DNA of 25,386 nt from PALSA-926 sp964476835 (GTDB taxonomy: Bacteria; Pseudomonadota; Alphaproteobacteria; Micavibrionales; UBA2020), in the NCBI GenBank assembly GCA_964476835.1, contig CAYZCE010000027.1, positions 1-25,386 of the forward strand, given 5' to 3'. Within the stretch, counting starts at the first letter, position 1. Each line of letters starts with the position of its first letter. Positions 1 to 7,849 of this stretch are shown here, piece by piece. The position numbers and the translations under genes are program-made. Below the pieces are notes generated by a model, which worked only from the letters and a program-made list of their open reading frames with translations, was not told the origin of the DNA and searched no databases.

Positions 1-432
1 CGCGAAGAGGTTGTCGACGGGAATATCGAAGAAGCCCTGGATCTGCCCGGCGTGCAAATCGAGCGTCAGCACGCGGTCGGCGCGCGCGGTCGTGATGAGG
101 TTGGCGACCAGCTTGGCCGAGATGGGCGAGCGCGGGCCCGTCTTGCGGTCCTGCCGCGCGTAGCCGAAGTATGGCATGACCGCCGTGATGCGCCGAGCCG
201 AGCCGCGCTTGAGCGCGTCGATCATGATGAGCATTTCCATCAGGTGGTCGTTGGCCGGGAACGAGGTCGACTGGATGACGAAGACGTCCTCGCCGCGCAC
301 GTTGTCGAGCACCTCGAGGAAGATCTCCCCGTCCGCGAAGCGCTTGACATTGGCGGGCGTCAGCGGCGTGTGAAGATATTCCGAGATCGTCGCCGCGAGC
401 GGCGGGTTGCTGGAGCAGGAAATGATCTTCAT
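1..432 (-). CDS. prs: Ribose-phosphate pyrophosphokinase, N-terminal part (cut by window edge)
   Basis: Makes PRPP from ribose-5-phosphate and ATP in the cytoplasm, feeding purine, pyrimidine, histidine, tryptophan and NAD synthesis. The first 144 codons are present, starting at the ATG complementary to 430-432; the rest lies beyond position 1. The start MKIISCSSNPPLA, the stretch KRFADGEIFLEV, the ATP-binding flexible segment PYFGYARQDRK and the metal-binding DLHAGQIQGFF are standard Prs features and leave little doubt. It begins 10 bases after the pgeF stop, so it is probably the last gene of the lgt-midA-pgeF-prs transcript. No promoter fits in that gap. Bacterial Prs is usually about 310-320 residues, so roughly half is visible. 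Confidence 0.95.
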   Translation of the reverse strand, partial: MKIISCSSNPPLAATISEYLHTPLTPANVKRFADGEIFLEVLDNVRGEDVFVIQSTSFPANDHLMEMLIMIDALKRGSARRITAVMPYFGYARQDRKTGPRSPISAKLVANLITTARADRVLTLDLHAGQIQGFFDIPVDNLFA

Positions 433-442
433 GGCGACGACC

Positions 443-1210
443 TCATGTGATGGAAATGACGGAAACCTGCAGGCCGAAGCCCTTCTCGCTTTTCAGGAAG
501 GCGCGGCGGTTGCTGAAGAACGTGGCCTCGCCGGTCAGCGTGTCCTGGTGCGTGTCGTATACGGCGGCGACGCCCGCCAGCGTCAGGCGGTGCGCGCAAT
601 AGCCCGGCAGGTCGAACAGCAGGTGCCCGACGCGCGGCGACGGGCGGAAGAAGACGCCGTTGCCCGGATCTTGCGCAAGAAACGGGTCGCGGAAATCGTC
701 TTTCACTTCGTAAGACTTTGGGCCGATGCAGGGGCCGATGGCGGCTTCGATATGCGCCGGGTTCGCGCCGAGAGCCTGCATGGCGGCAATCGTTTGCTCC
801 AGCACGCCTGCCAGCGCGCCGCGCCAGCCGGCATGTGCCGCGCCGATGATCTTGTTCTTGCGGTCGGCAAACAGCACCGGCGCGCAATCGGCCGTCAGCA
901 CACCGAGCGCGATGCCGCGTTTGTCGGTGACGATGGCGTCGGCCTCGGGCGTGTGGCCGTCGTCCCACGGCTTGGCGACGGTCGCGACCTTGATGCCGTG
1001 CACCTGTTTCGCGATCAGCAGCTTGTCGGGCGTGAGGTCGAAGACTTCGGCGACGCGCGTGCGGTTGGCTTTGACGCTGTCGGGCCGGTCTTCCGTCTTG
1101 AGTCCGCAATTGAGGGAGGCATAAAGGCCGGTGCTCAGGCCGCCCATCCGGGTGAAAAACCCGTGACGCAGCCAGGAAATATCTTCCAGATCAGTCGTCA
1201 GAAATTTCAT
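443..1210 (-). CDS. pgeF: Peptidoglycan editing factor / YfiH-LACC1 family purine nucleoside-active enzyme
   Basis: A YfiH family protein (formerly polyphenol oxidase or laccase domain). Members are reported to act on purine nucleosides, and in E. coli PgeF prevents misincorporation of a wrong amino acid into peptidoglycan precursors. Family signatures are clear: RHGFFTRMGG near the start, GLYASLNCGL, TADCAPVLFAD, AAHAGWRGALAGVLEQTI and GPCIGPKSYEV; these carry the Cys and His metal ligands. I chose the ATG at 1210 (MKFLTTDL, 255 residues); an in-frame TTG at 1225 would add five residues. The 5' end overlaps the upstream methyltransferase by about 20 bases, implying translational coupling. 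Which substrate matters in this organism cannot be read from the sequence. Confidence 0.9.
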   Translation of the reverse strand: MKFLTTDLEDISWLRHGFFTRMGGLSTGLYASLNCGLKTEDRPDSVKANRTRVAEVFDLTPDKLLIAKQVHGIKVATVAKPWDDGHTPEADAIVTDKRGIALGVLTADCAPVLFADRKNKIIGAAHAGWRGALAGVLEQTIAAMQALGANPAHIEAAIGPCIGPKSYEVKDDFRDPFLAQDPGNGVFFRPSPRVGHLLFDLPGYCAHRLTLAGVAAVYDTHQDTLTGEATFFSNRRAFLKSEKGFGLQVSVISIT

Positions 1211-2291
1211 GTTCGACGGCCCCAAACCCTGCTGGTTCGATTATAGCTTCTTTTGCCGTCATGGCCATCACTTTAAACAGCCGCCCCATTTGCTCCGGCG
1301 CGGTCAGGCGCGCGAGCGCTGACATAATATTCTCGCGCTGCGCAGGCGCTGCGGCTTCGCAGAGCTTCTGCGCCCGCAGGCCGATGCCCATCGCGTTCAG
1401 GAAGTCGCCCTGCATCGCCGGCCCCAGTACCCGGGCATGCTGCGCGGCGACGGTGCCGAGCGTGCCGAAATCGACATGCGCCGTGATGTCGCGCCCGCCG
1501 GGGTCTTCGAGCGGGTCGGCGTACGCATGCTTGAGCAAGGCCTGCAGCGTGTCGCCGAAGCCGGGCTTGATGTGGCCGTAGTCGATGAGCAGCGCCGCGC
1601 CGCCGGTCTGCGCGACACGACGCGCGATGGCATCGGCGACGGCGATCGAGGCTGGGCTCATTTCAAAGACGCTGCCCTCGGGTGCGGCGGGAAAAACGGC
1701 ACCGCCCTCCTCCTCGCCTGGGGCCACGGTGAAGAAGAAGCCTTGCTTCTCCTCGTTATAGCCGACCAGCCGCTCGCGCCACACGCCGCCCGATTTCTCG
1801 AACTGGTGGATGGGCAGCGCATCGAGGAATTCGTTGGCGACGATGAAGCACGGCATATCATCAGGCACATCGTCGAGCGTGTCGTGCCACGCGACGTTCA
1901 CGCCCTTGAGTGCCTCGGCCTGACGTTCGCGCAGGCGCGCGCTGGTCTCGACGAGATGCAGCATGACAGCGTCGCGGAACGCGGGCCATGCGTTGAATGT
2001 GCGCAGGATATCGGCGGCGAGCGTGCCCATGCCGGGGCCCAGCTCGATCAGGCGCACGGCGGGGGGACGTCCCATCTGCAACCACACATCCACCAGCCAC
2101 GCTGCGATCATCTCGCCGAACATCTGGCTGATGCCGGGTGCGGTGACGAAATCGCCTGCCGTGCCGAAGGGATGTTGCTGTGCGTAATAGGCCTCTGCCG
2201 CGCGGCCCATGTATTCGGCAACGGAAACGGGTCCGCCTTCGCGTATGCGCGCGACCAATTCGTCCTTAACGCTTGATATGGATGCGGACAT
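1191..2291 (-). CDS. Class I SAM-dependent methyltransferase, MidA/NDUFAF7 family
   Basis: A 366-residue member of the MidA/NDUFAF7 family. The mitochondrial homologue methylates an arginine of the NDUFS2 subunit during complex I assembly; a similar role here is inferred. The N-terminal GDFVTAPGISQMFGEMIAAW block and the SAM-binding motif LIELGPGMGTLAADILR are diagnostic, followed by FIVANEFLDALPIHQFE and LLIDYGH. The ATG at 2291 lies inside the 3' end of lgt (26-base overlap) and the 3' end overlaps pgeF, so it sits in the middle of a tightly coupled lgt-midA-pgeF-prs unit. This order is common in alphaproteobacteria. The length and all visible blocks are normal for the family. The protein should be cytoplasmic; no signal peptide or membrane segment is seen. 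Confidence 0.9.
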   Translation of the reverse strand: MSASISSVKDELVARIREGGPVSVAEYMGRAAEAYYAQQHPFGTAGDFVTAPGISQMFGEMIAAWLVDVWLQMGRPPAVRLIELGPGMGTLAADILRTFNAWPAFRDAVMLHLVETSARLRERQAEALKGVNVAWHDTLDDVPDDMPCFIVANEFLDALPIHQFEKSGGVWRERLVGYNEEKQGFFFTVAPGEEEGGAVFPAAPEGSVFEMSPASIAVADAIARRVAQTGGAALLIDYGHIKPGFGDTLQALLKHAYADPLEDPGGRDITAHVDFGTLGTVAAQHARVLGPAMQGDFLNAMGIGLRAQKLCEAAAPAQRENIMSALARLTAPEQMGRLFKVMAMTAKEAIIEPAGFGAVEHEISDD

Positions 2292-3066
2292 GGCGGATCA
2301 GGTAAAGCCCCGCGGCGATCATCGGCAGCGACAGCAATTGGCCGAGCGAGAAATAGTTGAAGATCAGCCCGACCTGCACGTCCGGCTCGCGGAAAAATTC
2401 GACGATGAAGCGGCAGGTGCCGTAGCCGGCGATGAAGATGCCGAGCAGCGCACCCGGCGTGCGGCGGATGTCCGGCTTGCGCGCGGCGAAGTACAGCACG
2501 GTGAAGAGGCAGATGCCTTCGAGGAAAGCCTCGTATAGCTGGCTCGGGTGGCGCGGCAGGCCGCCGCCGTAGGGGAAGTTGACCGCCCACGGCAGGGTCG
2601 TCACGCGGCCGAACAGTTCACCGTTGATGAAGTTCGCGAGACGGCCGAAGAACAATCCGATGGGCGTGACGGTCGCAAGGATATCGCCGAGCGCCAGGAA
2701 CGAGAACCTGTTGCGCCACGTATAGAGCACGCAAACCGTCGCCACGCCGAGCAGCCCGCCGTGGAATGACATGCCGCCCTCCCACACGCGCAAAATGTCG
2801 GCGGGGTGGTCCAGGTAGAAGCCGAAGTTGTAAAACAGCACATACCCCAGCCGCCCGCCGAGGATGATGCCGAGCACGATCATCGGCATGATGTTCTCGA
2901 TGTCCATGCGGCTCGGTCGGCGGTCGCGGTCGAGGTCGGCGAGGTAGCCCGCATAGTACCAGCCGAGCAAAATCCCCGTCAGGTACGACAGCGCGTACCA
3001 GCGGATCCCGTAAGTCGGGGTGAAATGGAGGGCAATCGGGTCGATATCCGGGAACGGCAGGGCCAT
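2266..3066 (-). CDS. lgt: Prolipoprotein diacylglyceryl transferase
   Basis: An inner-membrane enzyme that transfers diacylglycerol from phosphatidylglycerol to the lipobox cysteine of prolipoproteins, the first step of lipoprotein maturation. The protein has 266 residues with about seven hydrophobic segments. It carries the Lgt signature GRLANFINGELFGR, plus FHGGLLG with its essential histidine, RHPSQLYEAFLEG, and the C-terminal FIVEFFREPD. The ATG at 3066 is preceded by GGGAGG about seven bases upstream, a strong ribosome binding site. It is the first gene of the minus-strand unit that continues into the MidA-like methyltransferase, pgeF and prs, and is divergent from ubiK across about 140 AT-rich bases that must hold its promoter. 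Nothing is unusual about length or motifs. Confidence 0.97.
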   Translation of the reverse strand: MALPFPDIDPIALHFTPTYGIRWYALSYLTGILLGWYYAGYLADLDRDRRPSRMDIENIMPMIVLGIILGGRLGYVLFYNFGFYLDHPADILRVWEGGMSFHGGLLGVATVCVLYTWRNRFSFLALGDILATVTPIGLFFGRLANFINGELFGRVTTLPWAVNFPYGGGLPRHPSQLYEAFLEGICLFTVLYFAARKPDIRRTPGALLGIFIAGYGTCRFIVEFFREPDVQVGLIFNYFSLGQLLSLPMIAAGLYLIRHVRIHIKR

Positions 3067-3155
3067 TATCGGCCTCCCGTTTTGGTATCCATCTGATTTA
3101 CAACGGATTTATCTGTTAAAAAGCCTGCGATCATGGCTTCAGACAATATACTATT

Positions 3156-3184
3156 TTGATTGCACAAACCATCGGCCTCATGAT
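3156..3184 (+). promoter_or_regulatory. Possible sigma70-type promoter of ubiK-ybjN-proC
   Basis: TTGATT at 3156-3161 and CATGAT at 3179-3184 are separated by 17 bases; each hexamer matches four of six consensus positions. The predicted transcript would start near 3191, giving a leader of about 20 bases before the ubiK ATG. It lies in the AT-rich gap between the divergent lgt and ubiK genes. It rests on pattern matching alone. Confidence 0.35.
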
Positions 3185-3209
3185 ACAAAGACTAAAATTT
3201 GAGGATATT

Positions 3210-3482
3210 ATGCGAAACACGGCGAAGAATCTGCGTTTTCTGGACGACCTGGCCAAGATGGCCGGCGGGGCTTTTGGCTCGCTCGGCGACGTGCGCGGCC
3301 ATGTGAAGGGCGTCGTCAACGCGGTGCTCTCTGAACTGGATCTCGTCACGCGCGCGGAATTCGAGCGCGTCGAGGCGCTGGCGCAAAAGGCGCGCGAACG
3401 CCAGGTCGAGCTGGAAAAGCGCCTCGCCGCGCTCGAGAAGAAGAACACGACCACCGCGAAGAAGGGCAAGAGCAAGAAATGA
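3210..3482 (+). CDS. ubiK: UbiK/BMFP-family accessory factor (ubiquinone biosynthesis)
   Basis: A 90-residue protein of the BMFP family (COG2960). In gammaproteobacteria UbiK is a small trimeric, lipid-binding factor that helps the aerobic ubiquinone biosynthesis complex; the same role here is inferred by family. An amphipathic N-terminal half (FLDDLAKMAGGAFGSLGDVRG) is followed by LVTRAEFERVEALAQKAR and a heptad-like coiled coil, then a lysine-rich tail (KKGKSKK). I chose the ATG at 3210, preceded by GAGGATATT, rather than the upstream in-frame codon at 3156, because MRNTAKNLRFLDDLA matches where family members begin and the preceding residues look like leader. Its stop overlaps the next gene's ATG (ATGA, 3479-3482), suggesting coupled translation. 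Confidence 0.85.
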   Translation: MRNTAKNLRFLDDLAKMAGGAFGSLGDVRGHVKGVVNAVLSELDLVTRAEFERVEALAQKARERQVELEKRLAALEKKNTTTAKKGKSKK

Positions 3483-3982
3483 TCCTCCCATTTGAATTGT
3501 CGCATAACGACAACAACCCGCTCGACCTCGTGGAAGAACTTTGCGAAGGCAAGGGCTGGACGTTCACGCGCCACGACGACAGCGGCCTCGCCGTCACCCT
3601 GCCCGGCCAGAAGTGCAAGCTGGAAGTGAACATGGAATGGCAGGACGAATTCTCCGCCCTGCTCGTCGCCTGCTCGGTGCCGGTCGAAATCAGCGAGAAG
3701 AACGACGCGCTCGCCGTCGACGCGCTCGCGACGATCAACGAGAACCTGTGGCTTGGCCACTTCGACCTCTCGCATAAGGGCAAGTTCCCGACCTTTCGCC
3801 ACACGCTGCTGCTGCGCATGATCCCCGCCGGCATCGCGGTCGACCTCGTCGCCGACGTCCTCGACCTCGCGATCGCGGAATGCAACCGCTTCTACAACAC
3901 CTTCCAGATGGCCGAAGCCGGCGACGCGCGACTGCACGACGACCTGCAGGCGGCCGTGTTCGAAACGGTCGGCGAAGCGTAA
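3479..3982 (+). CDS. YbjN domain-containing protein
   Basis: A 167-residue soluble protein of the YbjN family, whose fold resembles type III secretion chaperones; its biochemical role is not established. Family features are the alternating hydrophobic strands (WTFTRHDDSGLAVTLPG, CKLEVNMEWQDEFSALLVACSV), the block INENLWLGHFDLSHK, and a final helix VLDLAIAECNRFYNTFQMA. It starts on the ATGA that ends ubiK and is followed one base after its stop by proC (ATG at 3984). The ubiK-ybjN-proC order is frequent in alphaproteobacteria, so this is probably one operon. No membrane segment or catalytic motif can be seen. Function is left open. Confidence 0.82.
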   Translation: MILPFELSHNDNNPLDLVEELCEGKGWTFTRHDDSGLAVTLPGQKCKLEVNMEWQDEFSALLVACSVPVEISEKNDALAVDALATINENLWLGHFDLSHKGKFPTFRHTLLLRMIPAGIAVDLVADVLDLAIAECNRFYNTFQMAEAGDARLHDDLQAAVFETVGEA

Positions 3983-3983
3983 G

Positions 3984-4745
3984 ATGGACGTCGTCCTCGT
4001 CGGCGCAGGCAAGATGGGCGGCGCACTGGCGCAGCGCTGGCAAGAGACCCAACTGTGCCGCAACCTCTACATCATCGATCCGCAACTGGGCTTGAGCGCG
4101 CCGCCGCAAGGCATCGCGCCGCAAGTCGTCGTCTTCGCGGTCAAGCCGCAGATGCTCGCCGAGGTCGCGCCCCCCTACCGCACGTATATCAATGCGGGCG
4201 CGCTCTGCCTCTCCATCGCCGCAGGCAAGACGATCTCTTTCTTTGAACAGCAATTCGGCGCGCAGGCGAAAGTCGTGCGCTCCATGCCCAACCTGCCCGC
4301 CTCCATCGGCCGCGGCATCACGGTTGCCGTCGCGAATGCGCGTGTGTCGGATGCTGAAAAGGACATTGCCGCGCAATTGCTCGGCGCCGTCGGCGAGGTG
4401 CTGTGGGCGGGGAGCGAAGACAAGCTCGACGCCGTCACCGCGCTCTCCGGCAGCGGCCCGGCTTACGTGTTTTTGCTGATCGAAGCGCTGACGCATGCCG
4501 GCGTCAAGATCGGCCTCGATCCCGAGATGGCCGAGAAGCTCGCGCGCCAGACGGTCATCGGCAGCGCGGCGCTATCCGAGGCCAGCCCCTATGTTCCCGC
4601 CGCCATCCTGCGCCAGAACGTCACCAGCCCCGGCGGCACCACGCAGGCCGCGCTCGAGGTGCTGATGGCGACGCCCGGCATTCAGGATCTCTTCGACCGC
4701 GCCCTCGCCGCCGCCTGCAAACGCGGGCAGGAACTGGCAGGCTGA
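3984..4745 (+). CDS. proC: Pyrroline-5-carboxylate reductase
   Basis: Catalyses the last step of proline synthesis, reducing pyrroline-5-carboxylate with NAD(P)H in the cytoplasm. The N-terminal Rossmann motif VLVGAGKMGGALAQRW, the FAVKPQML block, VVRSMPNLPASIGRGIT and the C-terminal signature SGSGPAYVFLLIEALTHAG with SPGGTTQAALEVL are all present. At 253 residues it is slightly shorter than the common 265-280, mainly because the region after the dinucleotide-binding loop is tight; no key block is missing. It begins one base after the ybjN stop and is the last gene of that unit. Its stop lies one base from the stop of the opposing tsaB, leaving no room for a conventional terminator. Confidence 0.96.
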   Translation: MDVVLVGAGKMGGALAQRWQETQLCRNLYIIDPQLGLSAPPQGIAPQVVVFAVKPQMLAEVAPPYRTYINAGALCLSIAAGKTISFFEQQFGAQAKVVRSMPNLPASIGRGITVAVANARVSDAEKDIAAQLLGAVGEVLWAGSEDKLDAVTALSGSGPAYVFLLIEALTHAGVKIGLDPEMAEKLARQTVIGSAALSEASPYVPAAILRQNVTSPGGTTQAALEVLMATPGIQDLFDRALAAACKRGQELAG

Positions 4746-4746
4746 A

Positions 4747-5409
4747 TCAGTCTTTCAACTTTTTGACGGGCTTGGACGAGATCGTCACGTCGGCGTTGCG
4801 CATGTAGTACGGCAGCGGCTTTCCGTCCGCGCCCATGGCGTTGAATTTCTGGAGCGCGATGCGTCCGACAGTGCGGGCGTCGCCTTCTTCCGCCGCGAGA
4901 CGCGCTTCCGGCAGGTGCGCGGCCAGCGCCCTCTTGGCATCGCCGGAAATCACGACAGGGAGAGCCTTCGGCAACTGCGCGGCGAAAACCTCGGGCGCGG
5001 TATTCGTGGGCGCCACGGCCATCCTGCCGGTGTCATCGACCGCAGTCAGGTAGAGTTCCTCGCGCCACGATTCCACGGCGATGGCGTTGAGCACGCCCGG
5101 TTCCGGTTGCGCGAACATCTCGAAGCTGGTGATGCCGACGATCGGCTTGCCCGCCGCCAACGCCAGCGCGCGCATGGCGGAAAGGCCGACGCGGATGCCG
5201 GTGAAGCTGCCTGGCCCCGTCACGACCGCGAGAAGGTCGAGATCGCTGAAAGTCAGCCCGCATTCCGCCAGGCCGCGCCGGATATGCGTCAGCAGCACAT
5301 TGCCCTGGTCGCGCGTTTCCGCCGTGGCGAAATGGAAGAGCGTCTTGTCGTCGTCAAGGATGGCGATCGAGAGCGTGGCCGTCGCCGTATTGACAGCCAG
5401 GCACTTCAT
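4747..5409 (-). CDS. tsaB: tRNA threonylcarbamoyladenosine biosynthesis protein TsaB
   Basis: A non-catalytic ASKHA-fold partner of TsaD and TsaE in forming the universal t6A37 modification on tRNAs reading ANN codons. The 220-residue protein starts MKCLAVNTATATLSIAIL and carries the hallmark VVTGPGSFTGIRVGLSAMRALA, then PIVGITSFEMFA. I chose the ATG at 5409 because the residues further upstream belong to the nitroreductase frame overlap and are not conserved. The start shares one base with the nitroreductase stop (TGATG), indicating translational coupling. A rimI gene, often found downstream of tsaB, is absent: the next gene is proC on the opposite strand, one base away. Function is confident from the motif and length. 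Confidence 0.93.
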   Translation of the reverse strand: MKCLAVNTATATLSIAILDDDKTLFHFATAETRDQGNVLLTHIRRGLAECGLTFSDLDLLAVVTGPGSFTGIRVGLSAMRALALAAGKPIVGITSFEMFAQPEPGVLNAIAVESWREELYLTAVDDTGRMAVAPTNTAPEVFAAQLPKALPVVISGDAKRALAAHLPEARLAAEEGDARTVGRIALQKFNAMGADGKPLPYYMRNADVTISSKPVKKLKD

Positions 5410-6002
5410 CAGGCGATCTTGCAGGCTTCGTCGAACGTCAGGCGCGGGCTGCGCGGGAAGAGCTTGCTCGCGTCGCCGTGGCCGAGGTTGCAAATGAAGT
5501 TCGACTTGTAAGACGTGCCCGCGAAGAAGGTTTCGTCGAGCTTGGCGTTGTCGAAGCCCGACATCGGGCCGCAATCAAGGCCGTAAGCGCGTGCGGCGAT
5601 CATGAAATAAGCGCCCTGCAGGGTACTGTTGCGGTCGGCGGTCGACTTGATGAGGGCATCGTTGCCGACGAACCATGCGCGCGCGTCAGTGTGCGGGAAC
5701 AGCTTGGGCAGCTGTTCATAGAACTTCATATCCTGCGCGAAGATGGCGGTGACGGGCGCGGCCATGGTCTTGGCGACGTTGCCTTCGGCCAGCGCGGATT
5801 TCAATTTTTCCTTCGCGGCGGGCGACTTGACGAAGACGATGCGCAGCGGCGAGCAGTTCGCGCTCGTGGGCCCGAATTTCATCAGGTCGTAGATTTTATG
5901 GAGCACGGCGTCGTCGACCGGCTTGTCAAGCCATGCGCTATGCGTGCGCGCTTCGGTGAAAATCTGCTTCATCGCTTGCTCTGTTATTACGCTGTCGGTC
6001 AT
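5409..6002 (-). CDS. Nitroreductase-family protein, RutE/malonic semialdehyde reductase type
   Basis: A 197-residue FMN-dependent nitroreductase-fold protein. It has the flavin-binding segment FGPTSANCSPLRIVFVKS and the RutE-like C-terminal blocks YGLDCGPMSGFD and NFICNLGHGDASKLFPRSPR. RutE members reduce malonic semialdehyde to 3-hydroxypropionate in uracil degradation, but no other rut gene is present, so that substrate is only a family-based label. The start at 6002 (MTDSVITEQ) is preceded by AAAGGAA at good spacing; the longer in-frame version to 6086 would run into the divergent gene and reads as non-conserved. It is the first gene of a two-gene unit with tsaB. No signal peptide is seen, so it is cytoplasmic. 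Confidence 0.85.
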   Translation of the reverse strand: MTDSVITEQAMKQIFTEARTHSAWLDKPVDDAVLHKIYDLMKFGPTSANCSPLRIVFVKSPAAKEKLKSALAEGNVAKTMAAPVTAIFAQDMKFYEQLPKLFPHTDARAWFVGNDALIKSTADRNSTLQGAYFMIAARAYGLDCGPMSGFDNAKLDETFFAGTSYKSNFICNLGHGDASKLFPRSPRLTFDEACKIA

Positions 6003-6036
6003 GCTATGATTCCTTTCCACCCACGAGGGTCTAACG

Positions 6037-7179
6037 ATGTTGAGACAAGAATATACGCGGTTGCACCGGGCGATGACAGGCCTCATTTGCGCGGCGGCTG
6101 TGCTGTGGCCGCTTTATGCCAAGGCGGATATTCCGGCGGATTCCAGCGCCGCCGTCATCTTCGTCTACCAGCGCGTCGGCGAAGATGCGGTTTCCCAAAG
6201 CAACATCTCGCTCGACCAGTTCGCCGCGCACATTAAAGAACTTGTGCAAGGCGGCTACACCGTTTTGCCGTTATCGAAAATTGTCGATACGCTCAAGAGC
6301 GGCGGCACGCTGCCGCACCGCACCGTGGCGATCACCTTTGACGGCGCCTACCAGGCGACGCTGGCTAATGTGATGCCTATACTGAACGACGCAAACATGC
6401 CGTTTAGCGTGTTTTTCTCGCCCGGCCTCGCCGATGCCCTCGCGCCCGGCCATATGAACTGGCCGCAACTCGCGCGCCTGAAAAAGACCAAGCTGGTCAC
6501 CCTCGGCATCTTGCCGGCGGATTACACGCACATGATCAATCAGCCTGCCGAATCAAATGCCGCCAGTATTAACAAGGCCGTATCTGAATATCGTGACAAT
6601 TTCGGTGAAGAACCGGCGTTTTTTGCTTATCCTTACGGGGAATATAACGCCAGCCTGCGCAAGCAGCTCGCGGCCTATCGCTTCAAGGCCGTTTTCGGGC
6701 AGTCGTCGGGCGTCGCTTATGCGCAGTCGGATTTCCTCGCGCTGCCGCGCTTCACGATGACGGACGATTATGGCGATTTCGACCGCTTCGTGCTGACGGC
6801 ACATGCACTGCCGTTGCCGGTTGCCGACATCGTGCCGGAAGACACCGTGCTGACGCAGAACCCGCCGCATATCGGCTTCACGATCTCGCCGGCGATTTCC
6901 AATATCACGAAGCTCTCCTGTTTTGCCAGCAATGGCGAAGGCAAGCTGCAAATCGCACGCCTCGGCGGCAACCGGGTCGAACTGCGCCCGGCCAAGCCTT
7001 TCTCCGACCGCCGCACGCGCGTCAACTGCACGCTGCCCAATGCCACCGTCACGCCGGGCGAGCAGCGCAGCTGGCGCTGGTTCGGCCTGATGTACATGCG
7101 CGCCGACCAGGAAGAAGTCGATACCGGCGACGCGCCTGCTGCTACGGAAAACGACGACGAAGACCCGGTAAATCAGTAA
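6037..7179 (+). CDS. Exported polysaccharide deacetylase-like protein with degenerate NodB motifs
   Basis: A 380-residue protein with an N-terminal signal-like segment (hydrophobic residues about 14-27, ending YAKA) followed by a NodB/polysaccharide deacetylase-like fold to about residue 255 and a C-terminal beta-rich extension with an acidic tail. The fold is recognisable from VAITFDGAYQATLANVMPIL, PFSVFFSPG and FFAYPYGEYN. Active deacetylases have TFDDG; here it is TFDGA (residues 100-104), so the metal-binding second aspartate is glycine. The expected HxxxH metal motif is replaced by GILPADYTHM (157-166), with leucine at the first His position. It may therefore be a binding or scaffold protein rather than an enzyme. 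The start has GAGGG upstream; an alternative ATG at 6073 would still keep the signal peptide. Confidence 0.75.
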   Translation: MLRQEYTRLHRAMTGLICAAAVLWPLYAKADIPADSSAAVIFVYQRVGEDAVSQSNISLDQFAAHIKELVQGGYTVLPLSKIVDTLKSGGTLPHRTVAITFDGAYQATLANVMPILNDANMPFSVFFSPGLADALAPGHMNWPQLARLKKTKLVTLGILPADYTHMINQPAESNAASINKAVSEYRDNFGEEPAFFAYPYGEYNASLRKQLAAYRFKAVFGQSSGVAYAQSDFLALPRFTMTDDYGDFDRFVLTAHALPLPVADIVPEDTVLTQNPPHIGFTISPAISNITKLSCFASNGEGKLQIARLGGNRVELRPAKPFSDRRTRVNCTLPNATVTPGEQRSWRWFGLMYMRADQEEVDTGDAPAATENDDEDPVNQ

Positions 7180-7189
7180 GCGACGGCGC

Positions 7190-7217
7190 TTGTAAAAAAC
7201 GCTTCCTGCGCTATGGT
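7190..7217 (+). promoter_or_regulatory. Probable promoter of sodB
   Basis: TTGTAA at 7190-7195 and TATGGT at 7212-7217 are separated by 16 bases, in the 75-base gap between the deacetylase-like gene and sodB. The predicted transcript would begin near 7224, and an AGGAGG ribosome binding site follows just before the sodB ATG. No Fur-type box is evident. Confidence 0.45.
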
Positions 7218-7254
7218 TGGGAACTTGTTTTTTCACCCATAGGAGGATCTTGCC

Positions 7255-7845
7255 ATGACGTTCACCCTTCCCCCACTTCCGTTCGACAAGTCGGCGCTGG
7301 AGCCGCATATCTCGGCCAAGACCTTCGACTATCACTACGGCAAGCACCACAAGGCTTACGTCGACAGGGCGAATGAACTCGTCAAGGGAACGCCGCTCGA
7401 AGGAATGGATCTTGAAAAGGCTGTCATCGAATCCCGTAAGCAGGGCATCGGCCCCCTCTTCAACAACATCGGCCAAATTTATAACCACAACTTGTTCTGG
7501 CTGAGCATGAAGCCCAACGGCGGCGGCGACGCGCCCGAGCCGTTGATGGGCAAGATCAAGGAGGCCTTCGGCTCCTTCGACGCCTTCAAGGAACAATTCG
7601 TCGCCGGCGGCGTCGGCCAGTTCGGCAGCGGCTGGGTCTGGCTGGTACTCAACAACGGCAAGCTCGAGATCGTCAAGACCGCCAACGCCGAAACGCCGAT
7701 CACCGACGGCAAGAAGGTCGTCCTCGTCTGCGACGTCTGGGAACACGCGTACTATCTCGACTACCAGAACCGCCGCGCGGATTTCGTCAAGGTCTTCATC
7801 GAGAAGCTGGTCAACTGGGACTTCGCGCTCCAGAATTTGAAATAA
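7255..7845 (+). CDS. sodB: Superoxide dismutase, Fe/Mn family (iron type likely)
   Basis: Converts superoxide to oxygen and hydrogen peroxide in the cytoplasm. The 196-residue protein has all four metal ligands: H27 (DYHYGKHH), H78 (YNHNLFW), D160 and H164 (CDVWEHAYYLDYQN). The overall sequence resembles SodB of E. coli, and AGGVGQFGSGWVWL is typical of the family. Metal preference cannot be fixed from ligands alone; the general resemblance points to iron. The ATG at 7255 has an AGGAGG ribosome binding site. No signal peptide is present. The ABC transporter ATPase starts four bases after the stop, so the two are probably co-transcribed, although a functional link is not obvious. Confidence 0.95.
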   Translation: MTFTLPPLPFDKSALEPHISAKTFDYHYGKHHKAYVDRANELVKGTPLEGMDLEKAVIESRKQGIGPLFNNIGQIYNHNLFWLSMKPNGGGDAPEPLMGKIKEAFGSFDAFKEQFVAGGVGQFGSGWVWLVLNNGKLEIVKTANAETPITDGKKVVLVCDVWEHAYYLDYQNRRADFVKVFIEKLVNWDFALQNLK

Positions 7846-7849
7846 GCCG

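Noticed and set aside
3067..3209. lgt/ubiK intergenic region examined for a riboswitch or small RNA
   Set aside because: No convincing paired structure; the arms found are too short, and the spacer is explained by divergent promoters.
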